Assembly: GCF_022539505.1 (NCBI RefSeq)
Contig: NC_061508.1
Location: 268,776,736-268,840,735, forward strand
Direction: 5' to 3'
Origin: Lolium rigidum
Lineage: Eukaryota; Streptophyta; Magnoliopsida; Poales; Poaceae
DNA: 64,000 nucleotides
The notes below the pieces were generated by a model that made no database searches, was not told the DNA's origin, and worked only from the letters and a program-made list of their open reading frames with translations. The position numbers and the translations under genes are program-made. This document shows positions 1 to 12,300 of this stretch, one piece after another (the first letter of the stretch is position 1; every line of letters begins with the position of its first letter).

Positions 1-900
1 CAATGTAGAGTATTATAATGCTTGCAATATGTTCTTATGTAAGTTTTGCTGTACCGGTTCATACTTGTGTTTTCTTCAAATAACCTTGCTAGCCCAAAGC
101 CTTGTACTGAGAGGAAATGCTTCTCGTGCATTCAAAACCTTGAGCCAAAACCTATGCCATTTGTGTCCACCATATCTACCTACTATGTGGTATTTCCTGC
201 CATTCCAAGTAAATACTTCATGTGCTACCTTTAAACCTTCAAAATGCTTCTCAATTTGTGTTGATGTTTTATAGCTCATGAGGAAGCATGTGGTGTTTTA
301 TCTTTCAACCTTGTCATTTACTCTTGACAGACTCTCATCAATGGACTAGTGGCTTCATCCGCTTATCCAATAATTTTGCAAAAAGAGCCGGCAATGGGGT
401 TCCCAGCCCCAATTAATTAACCTTCATTAATAATTCTCTTCACATGTTTTGCTCTGATTCATCAGTAAGCAACTTAATTTTGCAAATAGACACTCCTTCA
501 TGGTATGTGAATGTTGGAAGGCACCCGAGGATTCGGTTAGCCATGGCTTGTGTAAGCAAAAGGTTGGGAGGAGTGTCATCCATAAATAATGAAACTAAAA
601 TACATGTGTAAACAAAAGAGAAGAGGGATGATCTACCTTGCTCGGTAGAGATAACGTCCTTCATGGGAGCCGCTCTTGAAAGTCCGGTTGATGAGGTAGT
701 TAGAGTGCCCACTATCATTCGTTGACAACAACAAACACCTCTCAAAACTTTACTTTTATGCTCTCTATATGATTTCAAAACTTAAAAAGCTCTAGCACAT
801 GATTTAATCCCCGCTTCCTCTCGCGAAGGGCCTTTCTTTTACTTTATGTTAAGTCAGTTTACCTACTTCCTTCCATCTTAGAAGCAAACACTTGTGTCAA
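1..900. other. No gene recognised
   Basis: AT-rich sequence with short open frames on both strands, none of which resembles a family I know. It lies downstream of the minus-strand plant-mobile-domain gene and could hold its 3' untranslated region. Confidence 0.5.
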
Positions 901-944
901 CTGTGCATTGATTCTTACATACTTGCTTATTTGCATTCATCATA

Positions 945-3385
945 TTACTTTGTGTTGACCATCCTCTTCGTCCGCTCCCGTGGCTCTTGTTGCTGCTGCT
1001 CCTGCTGCTCCTCCTGCTCCTCCTCCTCTGAAGAGAACGGCTCGTCGTTCCTCATCCTCGACAAAGATAATCTCCGCGGTGGCCCCTCATCCTCCTCAAT
1101 GACAACCTTCTTTCCTCGGGTGACATAATCTTCCGGAGTGTACCGGTTTGGAGCCTTACCCCTTGGCTTCAACTGGTAAGCTGACCGTGGGGCTTGCTTG
1201 GAGGTATGCTTTGGAGGTATGCTTTGACTCAGAATCAACTCGTCGTCAGGAATCTTCACAAACATGAACACATGAGATTACAAAAGTTGAAATTAGTAAG
1301 AACATGTTTTACAGCAACAAAATAGTCCATACCTGCGCTTCTTCAGAAGAGGAGGATGTAGGGATTTCGCCTTCGCGGCAACCTAGCAAGTTGGCTAACC
1401 GCCGCATCTTTCGTGCAGTGTTCTGCGTCATGGAACTCATGGTTACAAAGCCACCAGAACATAATAGCGTACATTCAAAGTTGGTGATCATACCTTAATG
1501 AAATGCCGCAACGGTCCGACAGAGCTTTTCATCTCTCCCGCTCCGGTCCCACATAACCTCGCACTCGTCACCGTTATTTTGGATCTCCGACCGCTGTGAC
1601 AAACATAGCATACACAATTTAAGCGAGCACATGGCAATCTAGATGATGTACTAGTTAATGAGAGAATCCATTACCACGAAGTTCAGCTCGGAAGCAATAG
1701 AAGTCGATCTCCCTCTGTGAGCATAGGTGTCGTGCTGGCTTTGCGCAACCTCATCGAACTCGATGGGGTCGTCCAAGATGTGCTCAGCATACGCGTGTGC
1801 TTCACTAACTCGATACGCGTGTTTTCATGGAACCACTGGAGGTAGTTGTTGAAAGCGGCCAAGTCATGAGGCACAATCTCCACAGGGCCAGCAGTCCGTG
1901 TCGCTTCCAAACAGTGTTGGAACGCTGCGATGTGGCCGCTATGATGGACTCGGCCAATTTGTGATCTTCCTCTCGCCGCGCCTATCAAGCCTGCAAGAAT
2001 CAAGAAGTTAGATTGTACCTCTTCTATCAAGAATCTTTCATCGCATGAATCAAGAAGTTAGATTGTACCTATGAAGCACCTTGTCCGTGTCTTTCCACTG
2101 AGGTGGGCACTCCTGATACAGCCCAAACTGTCTCATCACTCTGTGCGGCTAGTGGTGTTCAAAAAGCCACATGCATATGAGCGGGCAGCGCATACGCCAG
2201 AACAGTGCCTCCTCCGTGCACTTGTGGTTGAGGTCAGGCATCCCCGCGCCAATACGGTAGTAGGTACCATATGGCTCCCATTCCACCTGCAGCATACAAA
2301 TATTTCAGAATTTAGAACATGCCAGTAGAATCAATGAAAACTAGGATTGCAAAAGAGTGATCGGTTACCTGCTCGCCGGTAAGAGTGTCCAACTCCGCAG
2401 TGTACTGCCTGTACATGATCCTTGGATCGCTCGTCATCTCCGAGACATTGTCCCAAAGGTATGCCCAAGTCGGCTCCCGATCAGGGTTGTTCGGGTGATG
2501 AGGCCAATGCCTCTCGGGGAGTGTCCTAGGCCGCCCAACTGATATGCGGTCCCAGCTCCATACGGAAAGTAGGAGCAAGCATCCACCAATACCGCCGCTC
2601 CCAGTCCTACTCCCAGTCCTGCGACAAGCTTCGTCCAACTGCGTACATAAGACATTTGGTTACTACTTTGTCTAGCACACTACTATAGGAAAATAGTACA
2701 TAGAACAAGTCATCACCTGCCGTTAGAGGTAGACAAGTGCCGTTGTTCCCCAACTCCACCGGTTGTCCAACACCGTAAGCGCCTTCAGCCAACACCAATG
2801 GGCCAGCTTCCCCCCACTGTCAGGAAAGAGAGTCCTCGAAATCATGTACCATAAGTACACGCAGGCGTACGTCCTCCGAGTGTCCTCGTTGGCCCCGTCC
2901 GGGAATTGTGCAAAGTTAGTCCTGATCCAAGAGAAAGACGCGCCGGCGGGAACTCTCTCTCCTTTGGATTTGCTGGCGCCGGAGGAGCCCTGCCAATAAG
3001 CGCCTCCATCTGCTGGCGCCACCCATCAGAAGCTGTGTTCATACACGAGTGGCTCGCCCCGAATAGGTAGTCCAAGGATCATGGAAACATCCTGGAGAGT
3101 AGGGGCCATCTCGCCGGCCCTCAAGTGGAAGGTGTGCGTCTCCGGCCTCCACCGGTCGACAAGAGCGGTGAGTGCCGCGGCGTTCATGTTCGGCCCCCCA
3201 CGGCTTACAAGGGATATGAACGGGAGAAGACCGGTAGGCTCGATGAACTCCGTGTACCTCTCGTCATACGGTATATCCACTGTGCCATGGTAACGAATCT
3301 TCAAAGGGTGAAGATCCGTTGTCCTCTCCGTCATATGAACAGCCCGGTGTTCCCTGTCATACTCTTGATCTAGGAGCCACACCAT
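945..3385 (-). pseudogene. Plant mobile domain (PMD) gene, frameshifted
   Basis: The reading starts near 3385 (MVWLLDQEYDRE), just after an acceptor-like TGTAG. In order it shows a stretch typical of PMD proteins (QDVSMILGLPIRGEPLV), then FSWIRTNFAQFPDG and RRTYACVYLWYMISRTLFPD (about 2750-2960), then LLSVWSWDRISVGRP (about 2550) and REPTWAYLWDNV (about 2470). The C-terminus is basic and acidic: RGKAPNRYTPEDYV followed by Glu/Gln runs (945-1200). PMD proteins (the MAIN/MAIL group, often annotated as 'phosphatase 7 long form homolog') act in gene silencing or are carried by transposons in grasses. The frame changes at least three times without a plausible splice site (around 3030, 2990 and 1790), so I call it a pseudogene. 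Introns near 2655-2700, 2290-2350 and 1270-1310 look plausible. The neighbouring GTGTGGCGCC cluster suggests transposon carriage; that is inference. Confidence 0.75.
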
Positions 3386-3399
3386 CCTACATGTTTACA

Positions 3400-3880
3400 C
3401 AAATACACCATATTATGAGCAATACATACATGAGAATATATCCAAATAAGCCATCACAAATACATCAAATACATACATATACATTCATATCTAGGGATAG
3501 AACACCATATGAGTTATTCCTACACATACACATTCATGAAATTTGATGCCTAGGGTTCCTCCACAAATCTAGGATACATACATATCTAGGGTTCCTACAC
3601 ATACACATTCAACACTTACATACCCATTTCAACACATACATAGCCATTTCAAACATCTTTGGTTCAAACACAACCAACATTTCAACACATACATACATAG
3701 GATTTCAACACATACATGTAAAATTTCATATCTAGGGTTCCAACAAATCTTTGGTTCAAACACATATACTACAATGTAGATTCCACCAACATTAATTTCC
3801 ATATCAATGGTTCATATCCAAATCCACCAACATAAATTTCCATGTCTAGGGTTCATACCCAAATCTACCAAATCCACCAA
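3400..3880. repeat. AT-rich spacer with recurring CATATCTAGGGTTC
   Basis: Upstream of the PMD gene. The motif catatctagggttc or close variants recurs near 3487, 3570, 3727 and 3840, mixed with acatacatac-like simple sequence. No gene is seen. It may contain the promoter or 5' untranslated region of the PMD gene. Confidence 0.5.
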
Positions 3881-4077
3881 CACTAGTGGATGAATCGGAG
3901 GGAATCGAAGGGGAATACCTTGAGGAATGGAGGAGGAAGGAGTTGGCCGGATAGATCCGACGAATCCTTGGTCGATTTGGTGGAGGGGGCGAAGGGGAGG
4001 CGGCGGCGGCGGCGGTTGGGGAGGAGAAACAGAGAAGAAGAGAGAAGAACTGGCTGGGTCGGGCTGGGGGCGGGCGC

Positions 4078-4352
4078 GGGCGCCACACTTAAGTGGATGT
4101 GTGGCGCCCGTGGCATCGGCGCCACACATAGAGGCTCGCCAAAACGGCTAAGTCCCAGACGAATAGTCTCACAGTATGTTTTGGGCAATTACAAGTGCAT
4201 GTGTGGTGCCGATGGGAGTGGCGCCACACATGCTGCCACGTCGGATGGGCGCACCAGCTCAGCGTCGAGGGCGCCACGTCGGCTGGGTTTGTGGCGCTGG
4301 CAGGAGAGGCGCCACACTGGCATGTGTGACGCCGATGTGAGGAGCGCCACAC
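4078..4352. repeat. Cluster of direct and inverted GTGTGGCGCC motifs
   Basis: About ten exact or near copies of GTGTGGCGCC or its complement GGCGCCACAC occur within 275 bases (for example near 4081, 4098, 4120, 4200, 4218, 4289, 4308, 4323 and 4342), alternating in orientation and separated by 10-60 bases. Such clustered short inverted motifs are typical of the subterminal regions of CACTA-like transposons, where the element's own protein binds. No terminal CACTA motif was found here, so the element type is unresolved. Confidence 0.6.
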
Positions 4353-4774
4353 AAAAGGGTTAGATTGATGAAATAGTTTCGCCGGAGAGTCAGTCTATGC
4401 TTTTCTTTAACTTTTGGGTTATTTTTGTGCAAATCGCCCAGCCTTTCCCGTCATATGTACGTCACTCGCTCTGACTGGCACCATCGTTGCTGGTGAGGTC
4501 AACGAAGTACCCGAGGCGGCGCGCGTTCGACTCCACTTTCTCAGACGAGTGCTGCTATACGTACGATAAATTACGTCCGATTTTTGTACGATATACTTAC
4601 CAAACGCGAGGCAACGGTTTGGCTTTGGCTGAAACTACAACTTGGGATCGGAAAGAAAAGGACGTGTGTAAACAAATTCCGAACGAAGGCAGGTTTTCTT
4701 TCTTCTCTAACTCATCCATTTCCACAGGCACCGCACACATGCACACATGTAGAGACGACAAGTACTGTTCATTA

Positions 4775-5346
4775 GAGCATCTCCACCGGCACGCTCAAAA
4801 TAGGCGCCGGCGCCGGTACCTCCGTTTGGAGGACGCCGGCACAACATCCTTCATTTAGGGGAGCTGCTCACACACCGGCGCCCCCAAATAGGCGGTCCCG
4901 ATAGATTTTGAAATTTAAATACAAATTTGCAACACGACATTCATACGTAGTTCGAACGAAATTTGTACAAATTTAACACGAATTCAAACTGGCGAGGTCG
5001 ACGAAATTGGCGCCGTGGTCCCTGGCGGACCATACCGTCGCCTGCCGCGGGTCGATCGTGATATGCCGACCATGTACTGTAGGGCGGGGAACTCCTCCTC
5101 GTTGCCATCGCCACGGAGGGCCGCCTGCGCCTCGGCCTCCTTCTCCCACCATTAATGAAGGGGAGTGCGCGCTGGTGTGGTTTTAAGGAAGGCCGCGGAC
5201 GCGCATTGAAGGTGCGTGGGCAAGGTAGGTGGACGCCGCGTGGCCAGTCGCCGCCCTCGCCATTTTGGTTTCCGTGCGAGCCCATTTTCGCCTCGGCCCC
5301 CAAATTACTATCGGGGCCGCTATCGGGGCCGCCGGTGGAGATGCTC
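4775..5346. mobile_element. PIF/Harbinger-type non-autonomous element
   Basis: The ends are a 15-base perfect inverted repeat, GAGCATCTCCACCGG at 4775 and CCGGTGGAGATGCTC ending at 5346. The flanking trinucleotides are identical (TTA at 4772-4774 and 5347-5349), the classic PIF/Harbinger target duplication. The 572-base interior is GC-rich near the ends, AT-rich in the middle, and has no transposase. Open frames within it are composition artefacts. Confidence 0.8.
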
Positions 5347-5716
5347 TTACATTGGTTGATGACCCTGCCCCATCGTTGTCTCCCACCCTCTTCTCCCCCG
5401 CTCCATCCGCTGCACGCTCGCCAGAGCTCGGTGGGCCGTCGCGGCCTCCAGTAGCCGCTACCATAGCGCCTTGTTGGCGTCATCCTAGGCCTTATTCAGC
5501 GTCTCGAAGGACACGACTAGGGCTATCAGCTCCGCTGCTTTCTCCTCTGGGTCAGCATGCTCTAGTCATCGTTGTCGTCGTCCGAATCCTCCTTTACGGT
5601 GCCGCCTCCCGATGGTGTTGCTGCTCCGCGCCAACGACGCGTGGGCCGCCCTCTCCTCCTCTGCCTCCTGCTCTGTGTCAGCTATGAACTTCACGTTCAT
5701 CACCAGGAGATGCCCT

Positions 5717-6142
5717 AAGAGCATCTTCATCAGGTTGGCACGGTTCAGGTTGTTTGTTTGGGCCCATGCGGATAAGAGGACACAAAATACCAATTTCAGC
5801 GATGTGACGCAAACGGACTGTACTTATCCGCGTGTCCTCCTGCTTTCACCACGGGCCGCATGTCGTTGATTCAATTTCTACGGTGGTTTTTATTAATATT
5901 TGGAGAAAAGTGATCCAACTTTATAGAAAATGTAAACATAAACTACGACGGCCATATCTACTCGTCGTCGGGTGTCCTGCCATGGTCGGTGCTATTTGCA
6001 GTCGAGCTTTCTTCTTTTCGTCGGCATGGCGTCCTCCCAGCGCGCTTGACCCGATTTTTTTTGGTCTGCGATCCGACCCACACAGACTAAAATGGAGACA
6101 TTTGATATGTAAAATGGGTCTAACCCTCTTGAGATGTCTTTA
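5717..6142. mobile_element. Possible degenerate Harbinger-like MITE
   Basis: The left end TAAGAGCATCTTCATCAGG and the right end, read on the other strand as TTAAAGACATCTCAAGAGGG, resemble each other and the ends of the element at 4775-5346. The match is imperfect and the flanking triplets (TAA/TTA) are not a clean duplication. No coding content is recognised. Confidence 0.4.
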
Positions 6143-6425
6143 ACGGTGAAGATATTTGCAGAAACAAAACAAGCTAAATCGAAAGGATTGAATTAGGAAA
6201 GCGTTTTTTCTTCCGTACGCACCCACCACAAACTCGCCAAACCGCGAAAACACGTGGACGGTTAGGATTCGGTCATACCGATTCGGGTCTGGGGGCATGA
6301 TCGTCATTTCCTGTGGACTTCGGGTTTGGCTGGGTTCGTATCAGCCCACGTACAAGCCCGTATGACCCATACCTCTATGTATTATACGCCTACGTGTCCA
6401 CGCGCGGCCACGACGGAACCGCCGA

Positions 6426-6435
6426 CATATAAATG
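6426..6435 (+). promoter_or_regulatory. TATA box of the zf-XS-like gene
   Basis: catataaatg lies 118 bases upstream of the ATG at 6553. It is followed by a C/T-rich stretch and a CA-rich leader ending in acagcagagctc, which fits a grass core promoter and 5' untranslated region. Confidence 0.6.
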
Positions 6436-6552
6436 TCTTTCTCCCTCGTCCTCTTCACCACATCTATCCAAAGCAAAAGCAATCCCCAAATCGGGCAAAA
6501 ACCCTAGGTCAAGAACAGCAGAGCTCGCTCTCGTGCTCGTTCGCGCTCGTCC

Positions 6553-8522
6553 ATGGAGAGGGGGAAGGGGAAGGAGGGGAAGGGCAAGGAGGCGGCGGTT
6601 GAGGAAACCCGGTTGGCCGCTTCATCGGCGGGCGGAGCTGCCCCGGATCCGAGCTCCGCTTGGGGCCGGAGGACGGTGGCTGCACCGGCGAGCAAGAAGC
6701 GTGCGCACGAGACGCAGGCGCGAAGCGGCGGCGCAAGAACAAGAATCGGAAGAACCGCGAGAGGCGGGAGAGGAAGGCGGCGGGGAAAAGATCAACAGCC
6801 CCGACGACGTGCCCACCTTCGACGAATCCGACTCCGCCGACCCGTCCGAGGTAAATTTCTCCGCCGACCCCGACGACATGCATGAATGCCTTGCTCGCTC
6901 GCAAGCTTGTACGAAATCCGTGGATTTGGCTAATCTATATGCTGTGAATTTGTTGTACTACCAAGCCATTTTGATATTTCTAGTAGTTCCGGAGATGAAT
7001 TTGAGCTTGCTCAAGTGTTCATCCGAGGTTCTTGCTTGGTTGGGTTCCCCGTAATCCCTATCTCGCTCATAAATAAGGCTATCTAGTTTGATTAGCTTGC
7101 TATTATGACTGGTTCCTAGCAATTATATGGATCTACGCACTGGATGATTCACTTATCACTTGTGCCTCGCTTGCAATTGATGTCTAGACAGGTTTTAGAT
7201 TAACTCGCTACTACATTGTATGGACAAAGAAGTTGATCATAAATGTGGCTCCAATACTAGCGAGATGTTGCCTGTTAATCATCTGCATGGAAGCCTTGAT
7301 TTCTTGACTGGAGCTTTGCCTTCACTAGAGTGTCATGTGCAAGTCATGCTACTCGTAAACTTGATCATTTGGTGTTGTTATTGTTAATAATTGAACTATG
7401 GTTGCTTGTCGTGTAAGGATATTCACTCGGAATTCTTTATTGATGAACTGTGTATTGGTAATGATTCAATTTGTTTGAGAAGAATGGATGGATGCCAACT
7501 ATTGTTGGATTAATATTCATCACAATCTAAATCTGTCCATATTATGATGATTGATGCTATGGTCGTGGCTTACTAGGTTTGATGTGACCTCGGTAGCTCT
7601 TGGTACCGCTACTCGGTTGCTCACCTTGATGGATAAACTGTTGGTTTTTATTAATAGAGATCCTCACAGTAGGGTATCATACATATGAATGCCACTATGA
7701 TTGTTTTATGAAGAAAATAAGGGTTTCTGATGGTTTAATAGCTAGGTGGTGCTAGGTGGTGTATGTGGCTGTCAAAGCTTTGTGTGTATCTGGTTTATAC
7801 TTGGATATGCTTGTATTTCATACTATTTTGCATATCTTCATCTACTGGGCACTCCAAGTTTTTGTTTGCCTCAAATATTGCTACCATCACTTGGTCTATA
7901 CGAAGTGATGACTAATACCTTTTGAGCATCTCGCTCATTGGTGTGATTTGAGCATGCATATTGATGGATTGGATCCTCTGGATCCTTTCCAGGTATCAAG
8001 TATACCTTTCTCCAAGCATCTAGACATATATAGTGTTTTTCTTCTCGTGATGGTATTGCCACTTGTTCCATTCCAAACACTAGTTTTTGTTTAAATTAGA
8101 TATGGTATGTATAGTTACTAACTAATGTGCATTTATACAAATAATTACTTTGCATTGTTTTCATTCCTTTTCTATTTATAGTCATTACATTGTTTATATG
8201 CAATAGCAGCTAATTAACCTAATTTACTTCATCTAACGGGAGGATCCTTCGGATGAAGTCGGTTCCGACCGGGAGGATAGGGACCGGAAGAGCGAGGCAT
8301 GTTCTCCGCGAGGCTTAGGTCCGGGGAGATTCGCTACCTTCTTGGCCCGGTAGGTTCAAGTGCCCCCGGTGCAGCTCGCAAGGAAATGCCGACGGACTTC
8401 CTCGGCATGTACCACAGCATGCCACCTACACTGGTGTTGGCAGCGGGCAGACACCCGCACACCTCAGGGCCAAGCATGCCGCCTACGGCCTGTTCCTCAA
8501 GAAGTACGCCCCCCGGCAGTAG
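6553..8522 (+). pseudogene. zf-XS-like zinc finger gene, two exons, frameshifted
   Basis: Exon 1 starts at ATG 6553 (MERGKGKEGKGKEAAVEE). After a frame change inside a GC-rich tract it reaches the acidic DVPTFDESDSADPSE, then a donor GTAAAT near 6850. A 1.4-kb AT-rich intron ends near 8240, and exon 2 continues DPSDEVGSDREDRDRK. It then changes frame to RLRSGEIRYL and again to RFKCPRCSSQGNADGLPRH, followed by spaced histidines (VPQHATYTG, RAKHAAYG, LFLKKYA) and TAG at about 8520. The C-x2-C plus downstream His pattern resembles the zf-XS finger found before XS domains in SGS3-type plant proteins; no XS domain follows. Three frame changes argue for a pseudogene. The promoter looks intact, so a transcript is possible. 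Confidence 0.55.
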
Positions 8523-8621
8523 GAGCATGCGGAGGATGGTGCCGACCTGCCTGCCTACCTGCCTGCCGACCTACCTGATGCCTCTTTCTTTAGTTGTGTG
8601 TTTATGTTAAACTCTGTCGTG

Positions 8622-8865
8622 CTTGTGGTGTTAAAACTTGGTTAATGCTGTTGTGAACTATGTTTCTATTTAAGTATGTGTGAACTATGTTTCTAATTAA
8701 GTATGCTTAGTGTTTAAGCATGTGTATGATGTGCTTACTACATATGCCGATGTGTTGTGCATGCTTGGCCGTGTTGTGTGCTTGGATGCTAGGTAAGCAT
8801 GTTCTATTTGCTGCATGTTGATCTAGCTCTGTTAGCATGATGTAGTGACAAAGATTTATTTTTTT
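8622..8865. other. AT-rich 3' flank, no gene seen
   Basis: Contains a near-duplicated phrase, gtgaactatgtttctatttaagtatg (8650-8705), but no open frame or structural feature I can name. Probably the 3' region of the zf-XS-like gene. Confidence 0.4.
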
Positions 8866-9000
8866 TAGATCAACACGGGTTGCCCCCCAGCCCCAATTTC
8901 ATTGAAAAAGAAGCCAAGTGTATTACAGGATTAAAACTAGACACCAACAAAATAAAAGGAAAACAGGGTTTACTGGGTAGATTGGCAGCCATCCCAACCA
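8860..9000 (-). mobile_element. LINE 3' tail fragment
   Basis: Read on the minus strand the segment contains TTCAATGAAATTGGGGCTGG, then GGGGCAACCC and an A-rich run at 8860-8872. This is the usual look of a grass LINE 3' untranslated region and poly(A) tail. No reverse transcriptase is present, so it is a 5'-truncated insertion. Confidence 0.55.
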
Positions 9001-9013
9001 ACTCCGATGTACC

Positions 9014-9187
9014 AGGTGATGACCCACAAGTATAGGGGGTGTATCGTAGTATCTTCGATAAGTAAGAATGTCGATCCCAACGAGGAGCAGAAGGTGTTGC
9101 AGGTGATGACCCACAAGTATAGGGGGTGTATCGTAGCATCTTCGATAAGTAAGAATGTCGATCCCAACGAGGAGCACAGGGTGTCGA
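9014..9187. repeat. 87-bp tandem duplication of a retroelement-like segment
   Basis: aggtgatgacccacaagtat begins at 9014 and again at 9101. The two copies run in parallel for about 80 bases with few substitutions. The sequence resembles a Triticeae repeat family I cannot name with certainty. It ends shortly before the assembly gap. Confidence 0.7.
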
Positions 9188-9273
9188 CAAGCAGCTTCGA
9201 TGATAGGTTTCACCGTAAATGCTCATGTACAAGTATTCAGTGGGGTTTTGATGTAGCGTATGAAATAAGTACG

Positions 9274-9373
9274 NNNNNNNNNNNNNNNNNNNNNNNNNNN
9301 NNNNNNNNNNNNNNNNNNNNNNNNNNNNNNNNNNNNNNNNNNNNNNNNNNNNNNNNNNNNNNNNNNNNNNNNN
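9274..9373. other. Assembly gap, 100 N
   Basis: Exactly 100 unknown bases, which normally marks a gap of unknown size. Satellite monomers begin on its right edge, so the array may extend into it and its true length is unknown. Confidence 0.98.
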
Positions 9374-12300
9374 AAACGGCTCTACCCGAGGCCACAAAGT
9401 GGGCCCGCAACCCCTTGGGTGACCCCATGTGGTGACGCTGGTGCACCATGTCACCCCGCCCCACTCCTAGCCATGGGTTTAGGGTTGTGCATGTGTGAAT
9501 GCCCATGTTCATGTGGTGTAGACCCACGGAAATACGGGGTTCTCGTCGGAACGAGGTGTCAAAGCGAGTGGATCGTACGGACAGGCGCGTGTGCATGGTG
9601 GTCCCATCTTTTGGGATCTGCTTCACCATGGCATCCAAACACCACTTACATCACCATCCATGGAAGAAATCATGTGCTCCTTGCCTAGCTACCTCACGGG
9701 AGCCCGCACACATGGTTTACGTGCAAAACGGCTCTACCCAGGCCACAAAGTGGGCCCACAACCATTGGGTGACCCCATGTGGTGGGCACTTTGGTGCACC
9801 ATGTCACCCCACCCACTCCCTAGCCATGGGTTTAGGGTTGTGCATGTGTGAATTCCCATGTTCATGTGGTGTAGACCCCTGAAATACGGGGGTTCTCGTC
9901 GAACGAGGTGTCAAAGCGAGTGGATCGTCGACGGCGCGTGGGCATGGTGGTCCCATCTTTTGGGATTCTGCTTCACCATGGCATCCAAACACCACTTACA
10001 TCACCATCCATGGAAGAAATCATGTGCTCCTTGCCTAGCTACCTCGCGGGAGCCCGCACACATGGTTTACGTGCAAAACGGCTCTACCCGAGGCCACAAA
10101 GTGGGCCCACAACCCTTGGGTGACCCCATGTGGTGGGCACTGGTGCACCATGTCACCCCACCCACTCCTAGCCATGGGTTTAGGGTTGTGCATGTGTGAA
10201 TGCCCATGTTCATGTGGTGTAGACCCACGAAATACGGGGGTTCTCGTCGGGAACGAGGTGTCAAAGCGGTGGATCGTCGGCGGCGCGTGGGCATGGTGGT
10301 CCCATCTTTTGGGATCTGCTTCACCATGGCATCCAAACACCACTTACATCACCATCCATGGAAGAAATCATGTGCTCCTTGCCTAGCTACCTCACGGGAG
10401 CCCGCACATGGTTTACGTGCAAAACGGCTCTACCGAGGCCACAAAGTGGGCCCACAACCCTTGGGTGACCCCATGTGGTGGGCACTGGTGCACCATGTCA
10501 CCCCACCCACTCCTAGCCATGGGTTTAGGGTTGTGCATGTGTGAATGCCCATGTTCATGTGGTGTAGACCCACGAAATACGGGGTTCTCGTCGGAACGAG
10601 GTGTCAAAGCCAGTGGATCGTCTGACGGCGCGTGTGCATGGTGGTCCCATCTTTTGGGATCTGCTTCACCATGGCATCCAAACACCACTTACATCACCAT
10701 CCATGGAAGAAATCATGTGCTCCTTGCGTAGCTACCTCACGGGAGCCCGCGCACATGGTTTACGTGCCAAACGGCTCTACCCAGGCCACAAAGTGGGCCC
10801 ACAACCCTTGGGTGACCCCATGTGGTGGGCACTGGTGCACCATGTCATCCCACCCACTCCTAGCCATGGGTTTAGGGTTGTGCATGTGTGAATGCCCATG
10901 TTCATGTGGTGTAGACCCACGAAATACGGGGGTTCTCGTCGAACGAGGTGTCAAAGCGGTGGATCGTCGGCGGCGCGTGGGCATGGTGGTCCCATCTTTT
11001 GGGATCTGCTTCACCATGGCATCCAAACACCACTACATCACCATCCATGGAAGAAATCATGTGCTCCTTGCCTAGCTACCTCACGGGAGCCCGCACACAT
11101 GGTTTACGTGCAAAACGGCTCTACCCGAGGCCACAAAGTGGGCCCACAACCCTTGGGTGACCCCATGTGGTGGGCCTTTGGTGCACCATGTCACCCCACC
11201 CACTCCTAGCCATGGGTTTAGGGTTGTGCATGTGTGAATGCCCATGTTCATGTGGTGTAGACCCCACGAAATACGGGGTTCTCGTCGAACGAGGTGTCAA
11301 AGCGGTGGATCGTCTGACGGCGCGTGGGCATGGTGGTCCCATCTTTTGGGATCTGCTTCACCATGGCATCCAAACACCACTTACATCACCATCCATGGAA
11401 GAAATCATGTGCTCCTTGCCTAGCTACCTCACGGGAGCCCGCACACATGGTTTACGTGCAAAACGGCTCTACCCGAGGCCACAAAGTGGGCCCACAACCC
11501 TTGGGTGACCCCATGTGGTGGGCACTGGTGCACCATGTCACCCCACCCACTCCTAGCCATGGGTTTAGGGTTGTGCATGTGTGAATGCCCATGTTCATGT
11601 GGTGTAGACCCCTGAAATACGGGGTTCTCGTCGGAACGAGGTGTCAAAAGCGAGTGGATCGTCGACGGCGCGTGGGCATGGTGGTCCCATCTTTTGGGAT
11701 GCTGCTTCACCATGGCATCCAAACACCACTTACATCACCATCCATGGAAGAAATCATGTGCTCCTTGCCTAGCTACCTCACGGGAGCCCGCGCACATGGT
11801 TTACGTGCAAAGCGGCTCTACCCGGGCCACAAAGTGGGCCCACAACCCTTGGGTGACCCCATGTGGTGGGCACTGGTGCACCATGTCACCCCACCCACTC
11901 CTAGCCATGGGTTTAGGGTTGTGCATGTGTGAATGCCCATGTTCATGTGGTGTAGACCCACGAAATACGGGGTTCTCGTCGGAACGAGGTGTCAAAACGA
12001 GTGGATCGTCGACGGCGCGTGTGCATGGTGGTCCCATCTTTTGGGATGCTGCTTCACCATGGCATCCAAACACCACTTACATCACCATCCATGGAAGAAA
12101 TCATGTGCTCCTTGCCTAGCTACCTCACGGGAGCCCGCGCACATGGTTTACGTGCAAAACGGCTCTACCCGAGGCCACAAAGTGGGCCCACAACCCTTGG
12201 GTGACCCCATGTGGTGGGCACTGGTGCACCATGTCACCCCACCCACTCCTAGCCATGGGTTTAGGGTTGTGCATGTGTGAATGCCCATGTTCATGTGGTG

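Noticed and set aside
5183..5687. Overlapping open frames on both strands
   Set aside because: GC-rich frames overlapping the Harbinger-type element and its flank; none has a domain.
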